The notes: a model not told the origin generated them from the sequence alone. A stretch of DNA of 64,000 nucleotides from Sphingomonas aquatilis (GCF_014196115.1 NZ_JACIDB010000003.1:310001-374000); one strand, 5' to 3'; shown: positions 29,172 through 37,771, counted from the stretch's first letter. Numbers and translations: made by a program.

Positions 29172-29196
29172 AACCAAAGTCGCGTTCGTTGGTTCC
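29172..29196 (-). promoter_or_regulatory. EcfG-type promoter of nepR–phyP
   Basis: Minus strand GGAAC (29196–29192), 17-base spacer, GTT (29174–29172); the four-base -10 reads GGTT with a 16-base spacer. Transcription would start about 85 bases before nepR. Autoregulation of nepR by the stress sigma factor is common in this system. Confidence 0.65.
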
Positions 29197-29322
29197 ATTG
29201 CAGCGCGAAAATTCCGCAGGTCCGAGGGGGCGGGTGGGTTCTTCGACAAACACCGTTGTAAAGGTACGGGCGCCCGCTCAGATGGGGTGCCCGTTCAGTA
29301 TCTCAGGGAGTGAACACGACCC

Positions 29323-30132
29323 ATGTCGCTTGGACAGCAACTCGCACCGCACCTTCCTTTCCTGCGGCGCTACGGCCGGGCCCTGACCGGCAGTCAGAAT
29401 CAAGGCGACAAATACGTCCGTGCGACGCTGGAGGCGATCGTTGCGGCGCCGGACCAGTTCCCGCGCGACGTCGATCCGCGGCTTGGCCTGTATCGCATGT
29501 TCCAGGGTATCTGGGCGTCGGCCAATGCCGATGGTGAAGCGCAGACGTCGCAGAGCGATGCCGAGGGCACCGAAGCGGTGGCGCGCGCGCGCCTCGCTCG
29601 CATGACGCCGCTGTCGCGACAGGCGCTGCTGCTGACCGCGATGGAAGGCTTCTCGCCCGAGGACGCCGCCTATTTGATCGAAGTCGACACCAGCGAGGTG
29701 GAAACTCTGGTCGCCGAGGCGCTGGCCGAGATCGAGAAGCAGACGCGTGCGCGCGTGCTGATCATCGAGGATGAGCCGATCATCGCGATGGATATCGAGA
29801 CGATCGTGCGTGATCTGGGCCATGAGGTGACCGGCGTTGCCGTCACCCGCGACGAAGCCGTTGCGCTGGCGATGGAGGATCGCCCCGGTCTGGTGCTGGC
29901 GGACATCCAGCTGGCCGACGACAGCTCGGGCATCGACGCGGTGAAGGATATCCTCGCCGAATTCGAAGTGCCGGTGATCTTCATCACGGCCTTCCCTGAG
30001 CGTCTGCTGACCGGCGAGCGGCCCGAGCCGACGTTCCTCATCACCAAGCCGTTCCAGCGGTCGACGGTGAAGGCGGCGATCAGTCAGGCGCTGTTCTTCG
30101 ACGAAGCGACGGTGCCGACGGCGGTTGCGTGA
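29323..30132 (+). CDS. phyR: General stress response regulator PhyR
   Basis: Response regulator whose N-terminal half mimics an ECF sigma factor. 269 residues: sigma-like domain (1–140, beginning QQLAPHLPFLRRYGRALTG and including MTPLSRQALLLTAMEGFSPEDAAYLI) and a C-terminal receiver (from VLIIEDEPIIAMDI). The phospho-acceptor is D194 in VLADIQLADD, with threonine in ITAF and lysine in TKPF. When phosphorylated it binds NepR and frees EcfG. It is divergent from nepR–phyP and upstream of ecfG, the canonical order. AGGGAG lies upstream of the ATG. Confidence 0.96.
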   Translation: MSLGQQLAPHLPFLRRYGRALTGSQNQGDKYVRATLEAIVAAPDQFPRDVDPRLGLYRMFQGIWASANADGEAQTSQSDAEGTEAVARARLARMTPLSRQALLLTAMEGFSPEDAAYLIEVDTSEVETLVAEALAEIEKQTRARVLIIEDEPIIAMDIETIVRDLGHEVTGVAVTRDEAVALAMEDRPGLVLADIQLADDSSGIDAVKDILAEFEVPVIFITAFPERLLTGERPEPTFLITKPFQRSTVKAAISQALFFDEATVPTAVA

Positions 30133-30227
30133 CGGCGTAGCGGGCGTGGTCGGGCTCTGTCCCGCCCGCCCGTGAGGCATTGACGAAAAGTTACGGACCC
30201 AAAACGGGTTTCGGGGGTTTGATGATC

Positions 30228-30365
30228 ATGGCTGATCCGAACGAACCAGTGCATGTCACCGCAACCGAGGCCCGTGCGGGCGCGACTCCGGGAGTTGCCC
30301 GCTATGTGCTCGGCATTTCGCTGGTGCTCGTCATCGCCATATTCGCCTTTCTGATCTTGCGCTGA
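30228..30365 (+). CDS. Single-span small membrane protein between phyR and ecfG
   Basis: About 45 residues: MADPNEPVHVTATEARAGAT, then one membrane helix (YVLGISLVLVIAIFAFLIL) ending with arginine. GGGGG lies ten bases before ATG 30228; ATG 30222 would add two residues. Its third-position G/C is high and it sits in the same orientation as phyR and ecfG, inside the stress locus. I do not know a function. A role in envelope stress sensing would be speculation. Confidence 0.65.
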   Translation: MADPNEPVHVTATEARAGATPGVARYVLGISLVLVIAIFAFLILR

Positions 30366-30464
30366 CCGCAAGGCTTTTCGGCCGCACGACTGGTATTTGC
30401 CGGAAGAGACACCTATTTTCGCCAGACAGGCGGCGATGTTGTTCCCGGCTTCGAACGGATTTGC

Positions 30465-31121
30465 ATGACCCAGCCCGCTACGCGTGATGACCAGTATGAC
30501 GATGACGACGATGCGGTGGTCGAGCCGGTCGAACACGTTGCGCTGTCGGATCCCGAGTTCAAGAAACAGCTGGCGCAGGTCATCCCGCATCTGCGCGCCT
30601 TCGGTCGCTCGTTGTCGGGCAGCCGCGATCTCGCCGACGATCTTGTTCAGGAAACGCTGCTGAAGGCATGGGCGGCGCGTCAGCGCTTCCAGGCCGGTAC
30701 GAATATGCGTGCCTGGACCTTCATCATCCTGCGCAATCTATATCTGTCGCAGATGCGGCGTGCGCGCTTCAAGGGCGAGTGGGACGATCTGGTCGCCGAC
30801 CGCATTCTGGCGGCTCCGGCAAGCCAGGATCGTCACGTCGAACTGGGCGACATGCAGCGCGCCTTGCTCCACCTGCCGCAGCCGCAGCGCGAGGCGTTGA
30901 TCCTCGTTGGCGCCGGCGGTTTCGCTTATGAAGAAGCCGCCGAAATCTGTCAGGTCGCGGTCGGCACCATCAAGAGCCGCGTCGCGCGTGGGCGTGTGGC
31001 GCTGGAAACGATCCTGAACGATGGCACGCTGCCGTCGCGCCGCGAGCACGAGCAGGACGTCAATAAGACGGCGCTCGATACGATCATGGGTGAAGTCGAC
31101 GAGCTCAGCCGCGGGCGTTGA
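30465..31121 (+). CDS. ecfG: General stress response sigma factor EcfG
   Basis: ECF-type sigma factor that reads GGAAC..GTT promoters. 218 residues: an acidic N-terminal tail (DDQYDDDDDAVVEPVE), region 2 with DLADDLVQETLLKAWAARQRF and NMRAWTFIILRNLYLS, and region 4 with LPQPQREALILVGAGGFAYEEAAEI and VAVGTIKSRVARGR. The acidic extension makes it longer than most ECF factors. No GGAAC promoter is evident directly upstream, so its basal expression may come from another promoter. Confidence 0.95.
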   Translation: MTQPATRDDQYDDDDDAVVEPVEHVALSDPEFKKQLAQVIPHLRAFGRSLSGSRDLADDLVQETLLKAWAARQRFQAGTNMRAWTFIILRNLYLSQMRRARFKGEWDDLVADRILAAPASQDRHVELGDMQRALLHLPQPQREALILVGAGGFAYEEAAEICQVAVGTIKSRVARGRVALETILNDGTLPSRREHEQDVNKTALDTIMGEVDELSRGR

Positions 31122-31142
31122 GGCACCCGCTGCTGGCGGGAA

Positions 31143-31313
31143 TCAATGCGTCGCGCTATCGATCCGCTTCAATAGCACCGCGAAGTCATCGGGTATGCCG
31201 GGACTTCCGAATGCGCCGCGCAGGCTATGGCCGAGTGCGTCGGTCGAGCGCGGGCGACGGACGACATAGTCGCCCTGACGGCTTTTCTCGACGGGATGCG
31301 CATCGGCGTTCAT
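31143..31313 (-). CDS. Small conserved-looking protein, unknown function
   Basis: 56 residues from MNADAHPVEKSRQGDYVV to FAVLLKRIDSATH, convergent with ecfG. Codon third positions are mostly G/C as in real genes here, GGAA precedes the ATG at a suitable distance, and the frame fills the ecfG–glnE gap without overlapping either. No membrane segment or recognisable motif; the middle (RPRSTDALGHSLRGAFG) looks ordered. It could be a small stress-locus protein. The same frame stays open into glnE, but that part has no start signal. Confidence 0.5.
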   Translation of the reverse strand: MNADAHPVEKSRQGDYVVRRPRSTDALGHSLRGAFGSPGIPDDFAVLLKRIDSATH

Positions 31314-31386
31314 AATCGTTCCAACGGCCGGATACGCGAATTGTTGCGTGCGAACGAAACCGGTCGTTCGCGAAGGATGTGACGCG

Positions 31387-34077
31387 ATGCCCCCCGGTTC
31401 TGGCCCCGATTTTACCGACGCCATCCAGCGCGCGCGGTCACATGCGCCGTTCCTGTCGCTGCTACTTGATCGTGAGCCAGTGCTGGCGGAGCGACTGGCG
31501 GCGGGGCAGATCGAGCTGGGATTCACTAGCGCCGAGGCGGATATGCCAGTTGCACGGCAATTGCGATTGGATCGGAGAGCGCTGGCGCTGTCGGTAGCGA
31601 TCGGCGATCTGGCCGGGGCGCTCGATCTCACCGCGGTCACACACGCCTTGACGGATTTCGCCGACGCAGCGCTCGATCGCGCGATCCGTGCCGCGATTGC
31701 GGAACGTACCCCGGGGGAGGAGCCGCGCGGCTTCGTCGCGATCGCGCTGGGCAAGCAGGGCAGTCGCGAGCTCAATTATTCGTCCGACATCGATCCGATC
31801 CTGCTGTTCGACCCCAGAACGCTGCCGCACCGGGCGCGTGAGGAACCGGAAGAGGCGGCGGTGCGGGTCGCCAAGCGTGTCGTCGAGTTGCTGCAGGCGC
31901 GCGACGGCGACGGCTATGTGCTGCGCGTCGATCTACGGCTACGGCCATCGCCCGAAGCGACGCCGATCGCGCTGCCGGTCGAAGGGGCGATCGGCTATTA
32001 CGAAAGTCAGGCGCTGGCGTGGGAACGGGCGGCGTTCATCCGGGCCCGGGTAGCGGCTGGTGATAAGGCGCTCGGCAGCTATTTCCTCGACGCGATCCGA
32101 CCGTTCGTGTGGCGGCGCGGTTTGGACTTTGGCGCGATCGGCGAAATCCGCGACCTGTCGCGGCGCATCCGCGACCATTATGCGAGCGGTCAACGCTTCG
32201 GCCCCGGCTACGACCTGAAGCGGGGGCGGGGCGGTATCCGCGAGGCGGAGTTTTTCGCGCAGATCCATCAACTGATCCATGGCGGGCGCGATCCTGCGCT
32301 GCGGGCACCGGCGACGCGCGATGGATTGGCGGCACTCGCCGGGGCCGGCTGGATCGGCGCGGACGAGGCTGCCGCGCTCGCCCAATCGTACACCTTGCTG
32401 CGCACGATCGAGCATCGCGTTCAGATGGTGGACGATCGGCAGACGCACACGCTGCCGACCGGCGAGGCGCTGGACGGGGTGGCGCGACTTCATGGGCTGG
32501 CGGACGGCGCAGACTTGGTCGAGCTGTTGCGCGAACCGGTGGCGACCGCCGGGCGTATTTATGATGCGCTCGACGACGGGCAGGCGGCGGGGCTGCCGCA
32601 CGAGCCACAGGCGCTGGCCGATTGGCTCGAGACGGCGGGGTTCGCGGCAGACGGCGAGGGGGCGAGCAAGGCCGCCGCGCGGATCGCAGGGTGGCGGGCA
32701 GGGCGCTATCCCGCGCTGCGCAGCCCGGCGGCGCGTGCGGCGCTGGAGGCGGTGCTGCCGGTGCTGATGCCGGCGCTGGCCGGGGCGCCGGACCCCGCCG
32801 CGGCCCTGCTGCGGCTGGATGTCCTGTTCGAGCGGCTGTCGAGCGCGATCAACATCCTCCGCTTGCTGGAGGCGCGGCCGGGGCTGGCGACGTTGCTCGC
32901 GACGATCCTCAGCCATGCAGCGCCGCTCGCCGACGCTCTGGCGACACGGCCGGAACTGATCGACTGGTTGATCGACGCGAGCGCGTTCGAACCCCTGGGC
33001 AGCGTTGCCGAACTGGCCACCGAATTGGGGGCGGCGGACGAGGGCGATTATCAGGCGCTGCTGGATACCGTGCGGCGCTTGGTCGGCGAGAAGCGCTTTG
33101 CCGTGGGGGCGCAGATCGTCGCGGGGGCGGCGGACCCGCTCGACGCGGCGGGCGGTTATGCGCGGCTGGCAGAGGCGGCGATCGAGGTGCTGGCGGCGGG
33201 GACGGTCGCCGAATTCGCGCGGGCACATGGCCGGGTGCCGGACAGTGAATTGGTGATCCTTGCCTTCGGTCGCACGGGCGGTGGTGCGTTGACGCATGCC
33301 AGCGATCTCGATCTCGTCTATCTGTTCACCGGCGACTTTGCGGCGGAATCGGATGGCGCGAAGCCGTTGGGTGCGACGCTCTATTATAATCGGCTGGCGC
33401 AGCGGATCACGGCCGCGCTGTCGGTGCCGACGGCGGCGGGGCCGCTCTATCCGGTCGATACGCGGCTGCGGCCGTCGGGAACGCAAGGGCCGCTGGTGGT
33501 GTCGGTCGAGTCCTTCGCGCGCTATCAGCGGGAGGACGCCTGGACGTGGGAGCATATGGCGCTGACGCGGGCGCGGCCGGTGTTCGGATCGCCCGCGGCC
33601 CGTGCGGCCGTCACCGGGGTGATCGCCGAGGTGCTGGAGGGCGCGCGGCCCGAGCGGGATCTGCCCGCAGAGGCGGCGACGATGCGGGCCGATATGGCGC
33701 GGCACAAGCCGCCCGCCGGGCCGCTCGACGCGAAGCTACTGCCGGGAGGGCTCGTCGATCTGGAGTTCACCGTGCATCTGGCGCAGCTGCTGCATCGGAG
33801 CGGCTTCGACCCCGATCTGCGCGTCGCCATCCCAACGCTGACCGCAGCGGGGGCGTTGCCCGATGGGCTGTTGACCGCGCACGATCTGCTGACGCGGCTG
33901 CTCGTGACGCTGCGACTGGTCGCGCCGGATGCGCAGGAGCCGCCGCCCGCGACGCAAGCTTTGATCGCGCGGGCGTTGCGGCTGCCCGACTGGCCGGCGG
34001 TGCTTGCCGCCTTTGCAGCGACGCGGCAGGAGGTAGAGGCCGCATGGCGCGGCATGATAGGAGGATGTGATGGATGA
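31387..34077 (+). CDS. glnE: Bifunctional glutamine synthetase adenylyltransferase/adenylyl-removing enzyme
   Basis: Adds or removes AMP on glutamine synthetase in response to PII proteins. About 896 residues with two nucleotidyltransferase halves: the N-terminal de-adenylylase with GKQGSRELNYSSDIDPILL, and the C-terminal adenylylase with AFGRTGGGALTHASDLDLVYLF, joined by helical regions. LRPSG and WEHMALTRARPV also match the family. ATG 31387 is chosen for AAGGA nine bases upstream; the GTG at 31348 would add 13 residues. It nearly abuts the peroxiredoxin gene. Confidence 0.95.
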   Translation: MPPGSGPDFTDAIQRARSHAPFLSLLLDREPVLAERLAAGQIELGFTSAEADMPVARQLRLDRRALALSVAIGDLAGALDLTAVTHALTDFADAALDRAIRAAIAERTPGEEPRGFVAIALGKQGSRELNYSSDIDPILLFDPRTLPHRAREEPEEAAVRVAKRVVELLQARDGDGYVLRVDLRLRPSPEATPIALPVEGAIGYYESQALAWERAAFIRARVAAGDKALGSYFLDAIRPFVWRRGLDFGAIGEIRDLSRRIRDHYASGQRFGPGYDLKRGRGGIREAEFFAQIHQLIHGGRDPALRAPATRDGLAALAGAGWIGADEAAALAQSYTLLRTIEHRVQMVDDRQTHTLPTGEALDGVARLHGLADGADLVELLREPVATAGRIYDALDDGQAAGLPHEPQALADWLETAGFAADGEGASKAAARIAGWRAGRYPALRSPAARAALEAVLPVLMPALAGAPDPAAALLRLDVLFERLSSAINILRLLEARPGLATLLATILSHAAPLADALATRPELIDWLIDASAFEPLGSVAELATELGAADEGDYQALLDTVRRLVGEKRFAVGAQIVAGAADPLDAAGGYARLAEAAIEVLAAGTVAEFARAHGRVPDSELVILAFGRTGGGALTHASDLDLVYLFTGDFAAESDGAKPLGATLYYNRLAQRITAALSVPTAAGPLYPVDTRLRPSGTQGPLVVSVESFARYQREDAWTWEHMALTRARPVFGSPAARAAVTGVIAEVLEGARPERDLPAEAATMRADMARHKPPAGPLDAKLLPGGLVDLEFTVHLAQLLHRSGFDPDLRVAIPTLTAAGALPDGLLTAHDLLTRLLVTLRLVAPDAQEPPPATQALIARALRLPDWPAVLAAFAATRQEVEAAWRGMIGGCDG

Positions 34078-34525
34078 CGGCGCGCCGATCCCGGCGGTGA
34101 GCGTGACGACCCCCGATGGTCAGACGATCCGGCTGACCGATCTGCCGCTGCCGGCCGTCGTCTATTTCTACCCCAAGGACGACACCAGCGGCTGCACCCG
34201 CGAGGCGCAGGATTTCTCCGCGCTGGCCGAGGACTTCGCCGCCGCGGGCGCAAGTGTGATGGGGATCAGCAAGGATTCACCGGCCGCGCATACCAAGTTC
34301 ATCGCCAAGCATGGCCTGATCGTGACCCTGGGCAGCGATGAGGACGGCAGCGTCTGCGAGGCCTTCGGCGTGTGGGGCGAGAAGAAGCTCTACGGCAAGA
34401 CGTATATGGGAATCGAGCGCGCGACCTTCCTGTTCGGTGCTGACGGCACGCTGGTGCGCGCGTGGCGCAAGGTGAAGGTGCCGGGCCATGCTGCTGCCGT
34501 ACTGGAGGCGGTGCGCGCGCTCTGA
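34070..34525 (+). CDS. bcp: Thioredoxin-dependent peroxiredoxin (Bcp/PrxQ type)
   Basis: Cytoplasmic peroxidase reducing H2O2 and organic peroxides. 151 residues with the peroxidatic cysteine C42 in FYPKDDTSGCTREAQDF. The resolving cysteine five residues later, found in many PrxQ proteins, is absent (Gln at that place); C96 in GSVCEAFGVWGEK is a candidate partner, as in the subgroup using a more distant cysteine. ATG 34070 has AGGAGG five bases upstream and overlaps the end of glnE. Confidence 0.92.
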   Translation: MDDGAPIPAVSVTTPDGQTIRLTDLPLPAVVYFYPKDDTSGCTREAQDFSALAEDFAAAGASVMGISKDSPAAHTKFIAKHGLIVTLGSDEDGSVCEAFGVWGEKKLYGKTYMGIERATFLFGADGTLVRAWRKVKVPGHAAAVLEAVRAL

Positions 34526-34536
34526 CGGCGGGCCGG

Positions 34537-34553
34537 CGGCACCATCGGTGCCG
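34537..34553 (+). terminator. Weak hairpin after the peroxiredoxin gene
   Basis: CGGCACC-ATC-GGTGCCG, 7 bp perfect, 12 bases after the stop, without a U-tract. It may mark the end of the glnE–bcp transcript. Confidence 0.4.
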
Positions 34554-34598
34554 TAGCGGGTTCCTGTTCGCGTCGCTTGCGCCTACAGGGAAGCCATC

Positions 34599-35867
34599 GT
34601 GACCCGTCAGACCTTGTCCACCGCGCCGGCCGTTGCCGGCGCCCCGTCCATCGTTGCCCCGGAACCTGCGGGCGCCCCGATCGGCTTCGTCGAGTTCGTC
34701 GCGCTGGTGGCGGCGCTGATGTCGCTGGCGGCGCTGGGTATCGACTCGATGCTCCCCGCGCTGCCGGCGATGGGGCGGTCGCTGGGCGTGGCGACCGAGA
34801 ACCAGCGCCAGTTCATCATCACCGCCTTCATCCTGGGCTTCGGCATCGCGCAGCTGGCGCATGGGCCGCTGGCCGATCGCTATGGGCGGCGGGCGGTGCT
34901 GCTGTGGGCGATCGGGGGCTATGTGGTCGCCAATATCGCCTGCGCGGTCTCGGCGAGCTTCACGCTCCTGCTCGCGGCGCGCGTGTTCGGCGGTGCGATG
35001 GTCGCGGCGACGCGGGTGGCGACGGTGGCGATCGTGCGCGATTGCTATCACGGCCGGCCGATGGCGCGGGTGATGTCGATCGCGTTCATGGTGTTCATGG
35101 TCGTGCCGGTCATGGCCCCGGCGTTCGGGCAGACGGTGCTATTGTTCGCCAATTGGCGCGGCATCTTCTGGGTGGTCGCGGGGCTCAGCCTCGGCATCTG
35201 GATGTGGTTCTTTGTCCGGATGCCCGAGACACTGCGCCCCGAAGCGCGGCAGCCGCTGTCGGTGTCGCGGATCTGGGCGGGGTGGAAGCAGACGCTCGGC
35301 GACCGTTTGTCGTTGGGGTATACGCTGGCGTCGACGTCGCTGATGGGGGCGCTGTACGGCTACCTCAACTCGGTGCAGCAGATCATGTTCGATACGTTCG
35401 ACCGGCCCAAGCTGCTCGCGGTGATGTTCGCCGTGACCGCGACGCTGATGGCGGGGGCGAACCTGACCAATGCGCGGCTGGTGATGCGGCTGGGCACGCG
35501 GCTGATCAGCCATAGTGCGGTGACGATGCTGGTGGTGCTGAGCGCGATCCACCTCGCCATCGCGCTCGCCGGATATGAGACGCTGGTCGGCTTCGTCGTG
35601 TTGCAGGCGCTGACCATGGGGTGCTTCGGCCTCGCCACGTCCAACTTCTCGTCGATGGCGATGGAGAATATGGGCGGGATCGCCGGCACCGCCTCCAGCG
35701 TGCAGGGGTTCACCAGCATCACCGTCGGCGCCGTGGTGGGCGTCGTCATCGGGCAGGCCTTCAACGGCACCACCGCGCCGCTGGCCGCGGGGTTCCTGAT
35801 CTGCGGCCTGATGTCGCTGCTGGTCGTCGCGATCACCGAGCGGTTCCGCCTGTTCCGTCCCGCCTGA
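34599..35867 (+). CDS. MFS drug efflux transporter, Bcr/CflA family
   Basis: Twelve-span proton-driven exporter of the drug:H+ antiporter group. 422 residues; the first helix carries the LGIDSMLPALPAM pattern and the loop 2–3 motif GPLADRYGRRAVLL is the MFS signature A; SVQGFTSITVGAVVGVVIGQ marks the eleventh helix region as in Bcr/CflA proteins. GTG start behind AGGGA. Substrate not predictable. It stands alone, with a stress-type promoter for the next gene just after its stop. Confidence 0.88.
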   Translation: MTRQTLSTAPAVAGAPSIVAPEPAGAPIGFVEFVALVAALMSLAALGIDSMLPALPAMGRSLGVATENQRQFIITAFILGFGIAQLAHGPLADRYGRRAVLLWAIGGYVVANIACAVSASFTLLLAARVFGGAMVAATRVATVAIVRDCYHGRPMARVMSIAFMVFMVVPVMAPAFGQTVLLFANWRGIFWVVAGLSLGIWMWFFVRMPETLRPEARQPLSVSRIWAGWKQTLGDRLSLGYTLASTSLMGALYGYLNSVQQIMFDTFDRPKLLAVMFAVTATLMAGANLTNARLVMRLGTRLISHSAVTMLVVLSAIHLAIALAGYETLVGFVVLQALTMGCFGLATSNFSSMAMENMGGIAGTASSVQGFTSITVGAVVGVVIGQAFNGTTAPLAAGFLICGLMSLLVVAITERFRLFRPA

Positions 35868-35868
35868 C

Positions 35869-35894
35869 GGAACCCGGCCCGCATCCCCGCCGTT
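35869..35894 (+). promoter_or_regulatory. EcfG-type promoter of the acidic protein gene
   Basis: GGAAC (35869–35873), 17-base spacer, CGTT (35891–35894): full match to the general stress consensus in the 54-bp gap between the MFS gene and the acidic protein gene. The start codon is about 28 bases beyond the -10. Confidence 0.65.
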
Positions 35895-35921
35895 CGACCC
35901 GGGTAATCCAGGAGAGATACG

Positions 35922-36263
35922 ATGGGTGGACATCAGGTGCAGAGCCACGGGTCGGGCGACGACGGCTATGACGAGGAAGGCTATGACGAGAGCCAGCGCG
36001 CCGAAATCCTGGAGGCGACGCGCAACGGCCCCAGCGACGGCCTGGTCCTGACCGATCTGAACCCGGACCTGGGCGATGACGATGTCGAGGACGAATCGAT
36101 CGACGAGGTCGACATGGATTCCGAGGAGGTCGGCGAGACCGACGCCAGCGTGACCATGGACGAAGCCGACATGGACGAGGACGACGCGCAGGACGATTTC
36201 GACGCCGGCGCGACCGACAACGACACGCTGGACGACGCCGACGACGCCGCTCTGCGGCCCTGA
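35922..36263 (+). CDS. Highly acidic low-complexity protein
   Basis: 113 residues with a very high Asp/Glu content and few hydrophobics, e.g. GDDDVEDESIDEVDMDSEE; predicted disordered and soluble. AGGAGAGATACG precedes the ATG. Short central ordered segment ATRNGPSDGLVLTDLNPDL. The preceding consensus EcfG promoter suggests general stress induction. No catalytic motif; I do not recognise a function, though acidic disordered proteins can act as hydration, metal or nucleic-acid-mimic factors. Confidence 0.75.
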   Translation: MGGHQVQSHGSGDDGYDEEGYDESQRAEILEATRNGPSDGLVLTDLNPDLGDDDVEDESIDEVDMDSEEVGETDASVTMDEADMDEDDAQDDFDAGATDNDTLDDADDAALRP

Positions 36264-36291
36264 TCGTCCCCCCGTTCCATCATATGCTGAC

Positions 36292-36321
36292 GGCGCTGCC
36301 TTCCGCCCGGAAGGTGGCGCC
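36292..36321 (+). terminator. Hairpin after the acidic protein gene
   Basis: GGCGCTGCCTTCC-GCCC-GGAAGGTGGCGCC, 13 pairs including two G·U, no clear U-tract. The 349-bp gap that follows (to 36612) holds the EcfG-type promoter of the barrel-protein gene and no reading frame I can support. Confidence 0.55.
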
Positions 36322-36459
36322 GTAGCCACGTCTGGCCCCGATCCTTTCGCACCTGCGTTAGTAGATTTGCCGGCGCCTTGATATTTCCGTCACAGCGAAA
36401 TTGCGGCGCGACTAGGGCATATGCCTTGCAATTGCGCGCTTTCGTTCATCGGCTAGACA

Positions 36460-36484
36460 GGAACTGTGGCAAGTTTGTCACGTT
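36460..36484 (+). promoter_or_regulatory. EcfG-type promoter of the outer-membrane barrel gene
   Basis: GGAAC (36460–36464), 16-base spacer, CGTT (36481–36484), an exact match to the stress consensus, leaving a leader of about 120 bases before ATG 36613. Confidence 0.65.
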
Positions 36485-36612
36485 TCCCGGCCGATCCGGT
36501 AAAAGCCGTCCCGCGCTGCAACAAAGCCGTAATCTCCGTGTTTGGAGGGGCCTGGGCAGCGAGTGGACACGGTCCCCGCCGCCCGAGTTGAGGCAATAAA
36601 GGTATTCACATC

Positions 36613-37272
36613 ATGCGTAAGCTCGCCCTCGCGGCCGCCGTTGCGGCAGCGTCTTTTGCCGTCCCTGCCTTCGCGCAGGACATGTCGACCACCGCGACGA
36701 CCGACGCGACCGCGCCGGCCCCCGTCGACGCGCAGGCCGACACCGCGCCCAAGGCTCCGGACGGCACGCGCGCTTTCGGTATCGAGCCCTATGTCGCCGT
36801 GATGGGCGGCTGGGAGCAGTTCGATCGTCAGACCGTCGCCGGCATCCCCGCGCAGCCCAAGGGCTATAACCTGGACGGCGCGCTGATCGAAGGCATCGTC
36901 GGCTTCAACGTGCCGCTGGGCCCCGTGTTCGTCGGCGCCGAGGGCGCGGTCGCCAAGGGCGTGTCGGGTGACATCGACTGGCAGTATGGCGCGTACGGCC
37001 GCTTCGGCTTCCGCGCCGGCGACAGCGGCCTGTTCTACGGTAAGGTCGGCTACCGCTGGAACAACTTCAACAACTTCGCACCGGGCGTGCAGGGCGACCT
37101 GAAGCGTGACTATCACGCGACCGTGTACGGCATCGGCACCGAAGTCGGCCCGAAGGACATCGGTCTGGGCGGTCTGACCGGCAATTCGGGCCTGCGCCTG
37201 CGTCTCGAAGTGTCGACCTTCGACAACGCGCACAGCTTCCGTCCGATGGGCGGCGTGGTCGCGCACTTCTAA
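36613..37272 (+). CDS. Outer-membrane beta-barrel (opacity-type) protein
   Basis: 219 residues with a clear signal peptide (MRKLALAAAVAAASFAVPAFAQ). The mature part starts with a Thr/Ala/Asp-rich linker, then alternating amphipathic strands rich in glycine and aromatics (GYNLDGALIEGIVGFNVPLG, YGRFGFRAGDSGLFYGKVGY) and ends in VVAHF with the C-terminal phenylalanine recognised by the BAM machinery. Resembles OmpA-N/OprF-like or Opa-type 8-strand barrels. It is placed under an exact EcfG-type promoter and ends in a strong terminator, so it is a single-gene unit. Confidence 0.85.
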   Translation: MRKLALAAAVAAASFAVPAFAQDMSTTATTDATAPAPVDAQADTAPKAPDGTRAFGIEPYVAVMGGWEQFDRQTVAGIPAQPKGYNLDGALIEGIVGFNVPLGPVFVGAEGAVAKGVSGDIDWQYGAYGRFGFRAGDSGLFYGKVGYRWNNFNNFAPGVQGDLKRDYHATVYGIGTEVGPKDIGLGGLTGNSGLRLRLEVSTFDNAHSFRPMGGVVAHF

Positions 37273-37312
37273 GTGCATGACGCACCCGGCAACGGGTGAC
37301 GACTGACACGCG

Positions 37313-37349
37313 AGGGGGCGGATCTGCTGCGGGCAGGTCCGCCCCCTTT
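37313..37349 (+). terminator. Strong intrinsic terminator of the barrel-protein gene
   Basis: AGGGGGCGGA pairs with TCCGCCCCCT, extended by CTGC/GCAG inside, followed by TTT. It lies about 40 bases after the stop codon. Confidence 0.85.
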
Positions 37350-37387
37350 GCATTGGGGCGGGGCGCGGGCGTCCCTATATCCGGGCG

Positions 37388-37723
37388 ATGACCGGACGCG
37401 TGAAGCGCAAGGCGGGGTTGGCCGCCGCCGAGGCCCTGGCCGCCCGCACCACGGCGCCCGCGACGTGCGCGCTGTGCGAGCGGCCGCTGGGCGCAAAGGT
37501 GGAGTGGCACCATCTGGTCCCCAAATCCGAAGGCGGCCGCGTGACCGCGCCGGTCCATCCGATCTGCCACCGCACCATCCATGCGACCCTGCCCAACGCG
37601 CAGCTGGCCCGCGACTATGCCGAGCCCACCGTGCTGCGCGCGCATCCCGACATCGCGCGGTTTCTGGCGTGGATCGCCGACAAGCCCGCCGATTTCCAGG
37701 TGCCGGTGCGGCGGCGACGCTGA
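37388..37723 (+). CDS. HNH endonuclease-like protein
   Basis: 111 residues. A basic N terminus precedes a CxxC pair (CALCERPL), then the HNH core WHHLVPKSEGGR with the HH pair and PICHRTIHATLPN with the downstream Cys and His, so the metal-binding ββα fold is complete. Single gene without a methylase or other defence partner nearby; its target is unknown. Genes like this are often stand-alone in this group and may be nicking or repair enzymes. Confidence 0.8.
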   Translation: MTGRVKRKAGLAAAEALAARTTAPATCALCERPLGAKVEWHHLVPKSEGGRVTAPVHPICHRTIHATLPNAQLARDYAEPTVLRAHPDIARFLAWIADKPADFQVPVRRRR

Positions 37724-37771
37724 GCCGCGGACGGTTCGAAAAGTCACAAAAGTCACGCCGACGCACGTGTT

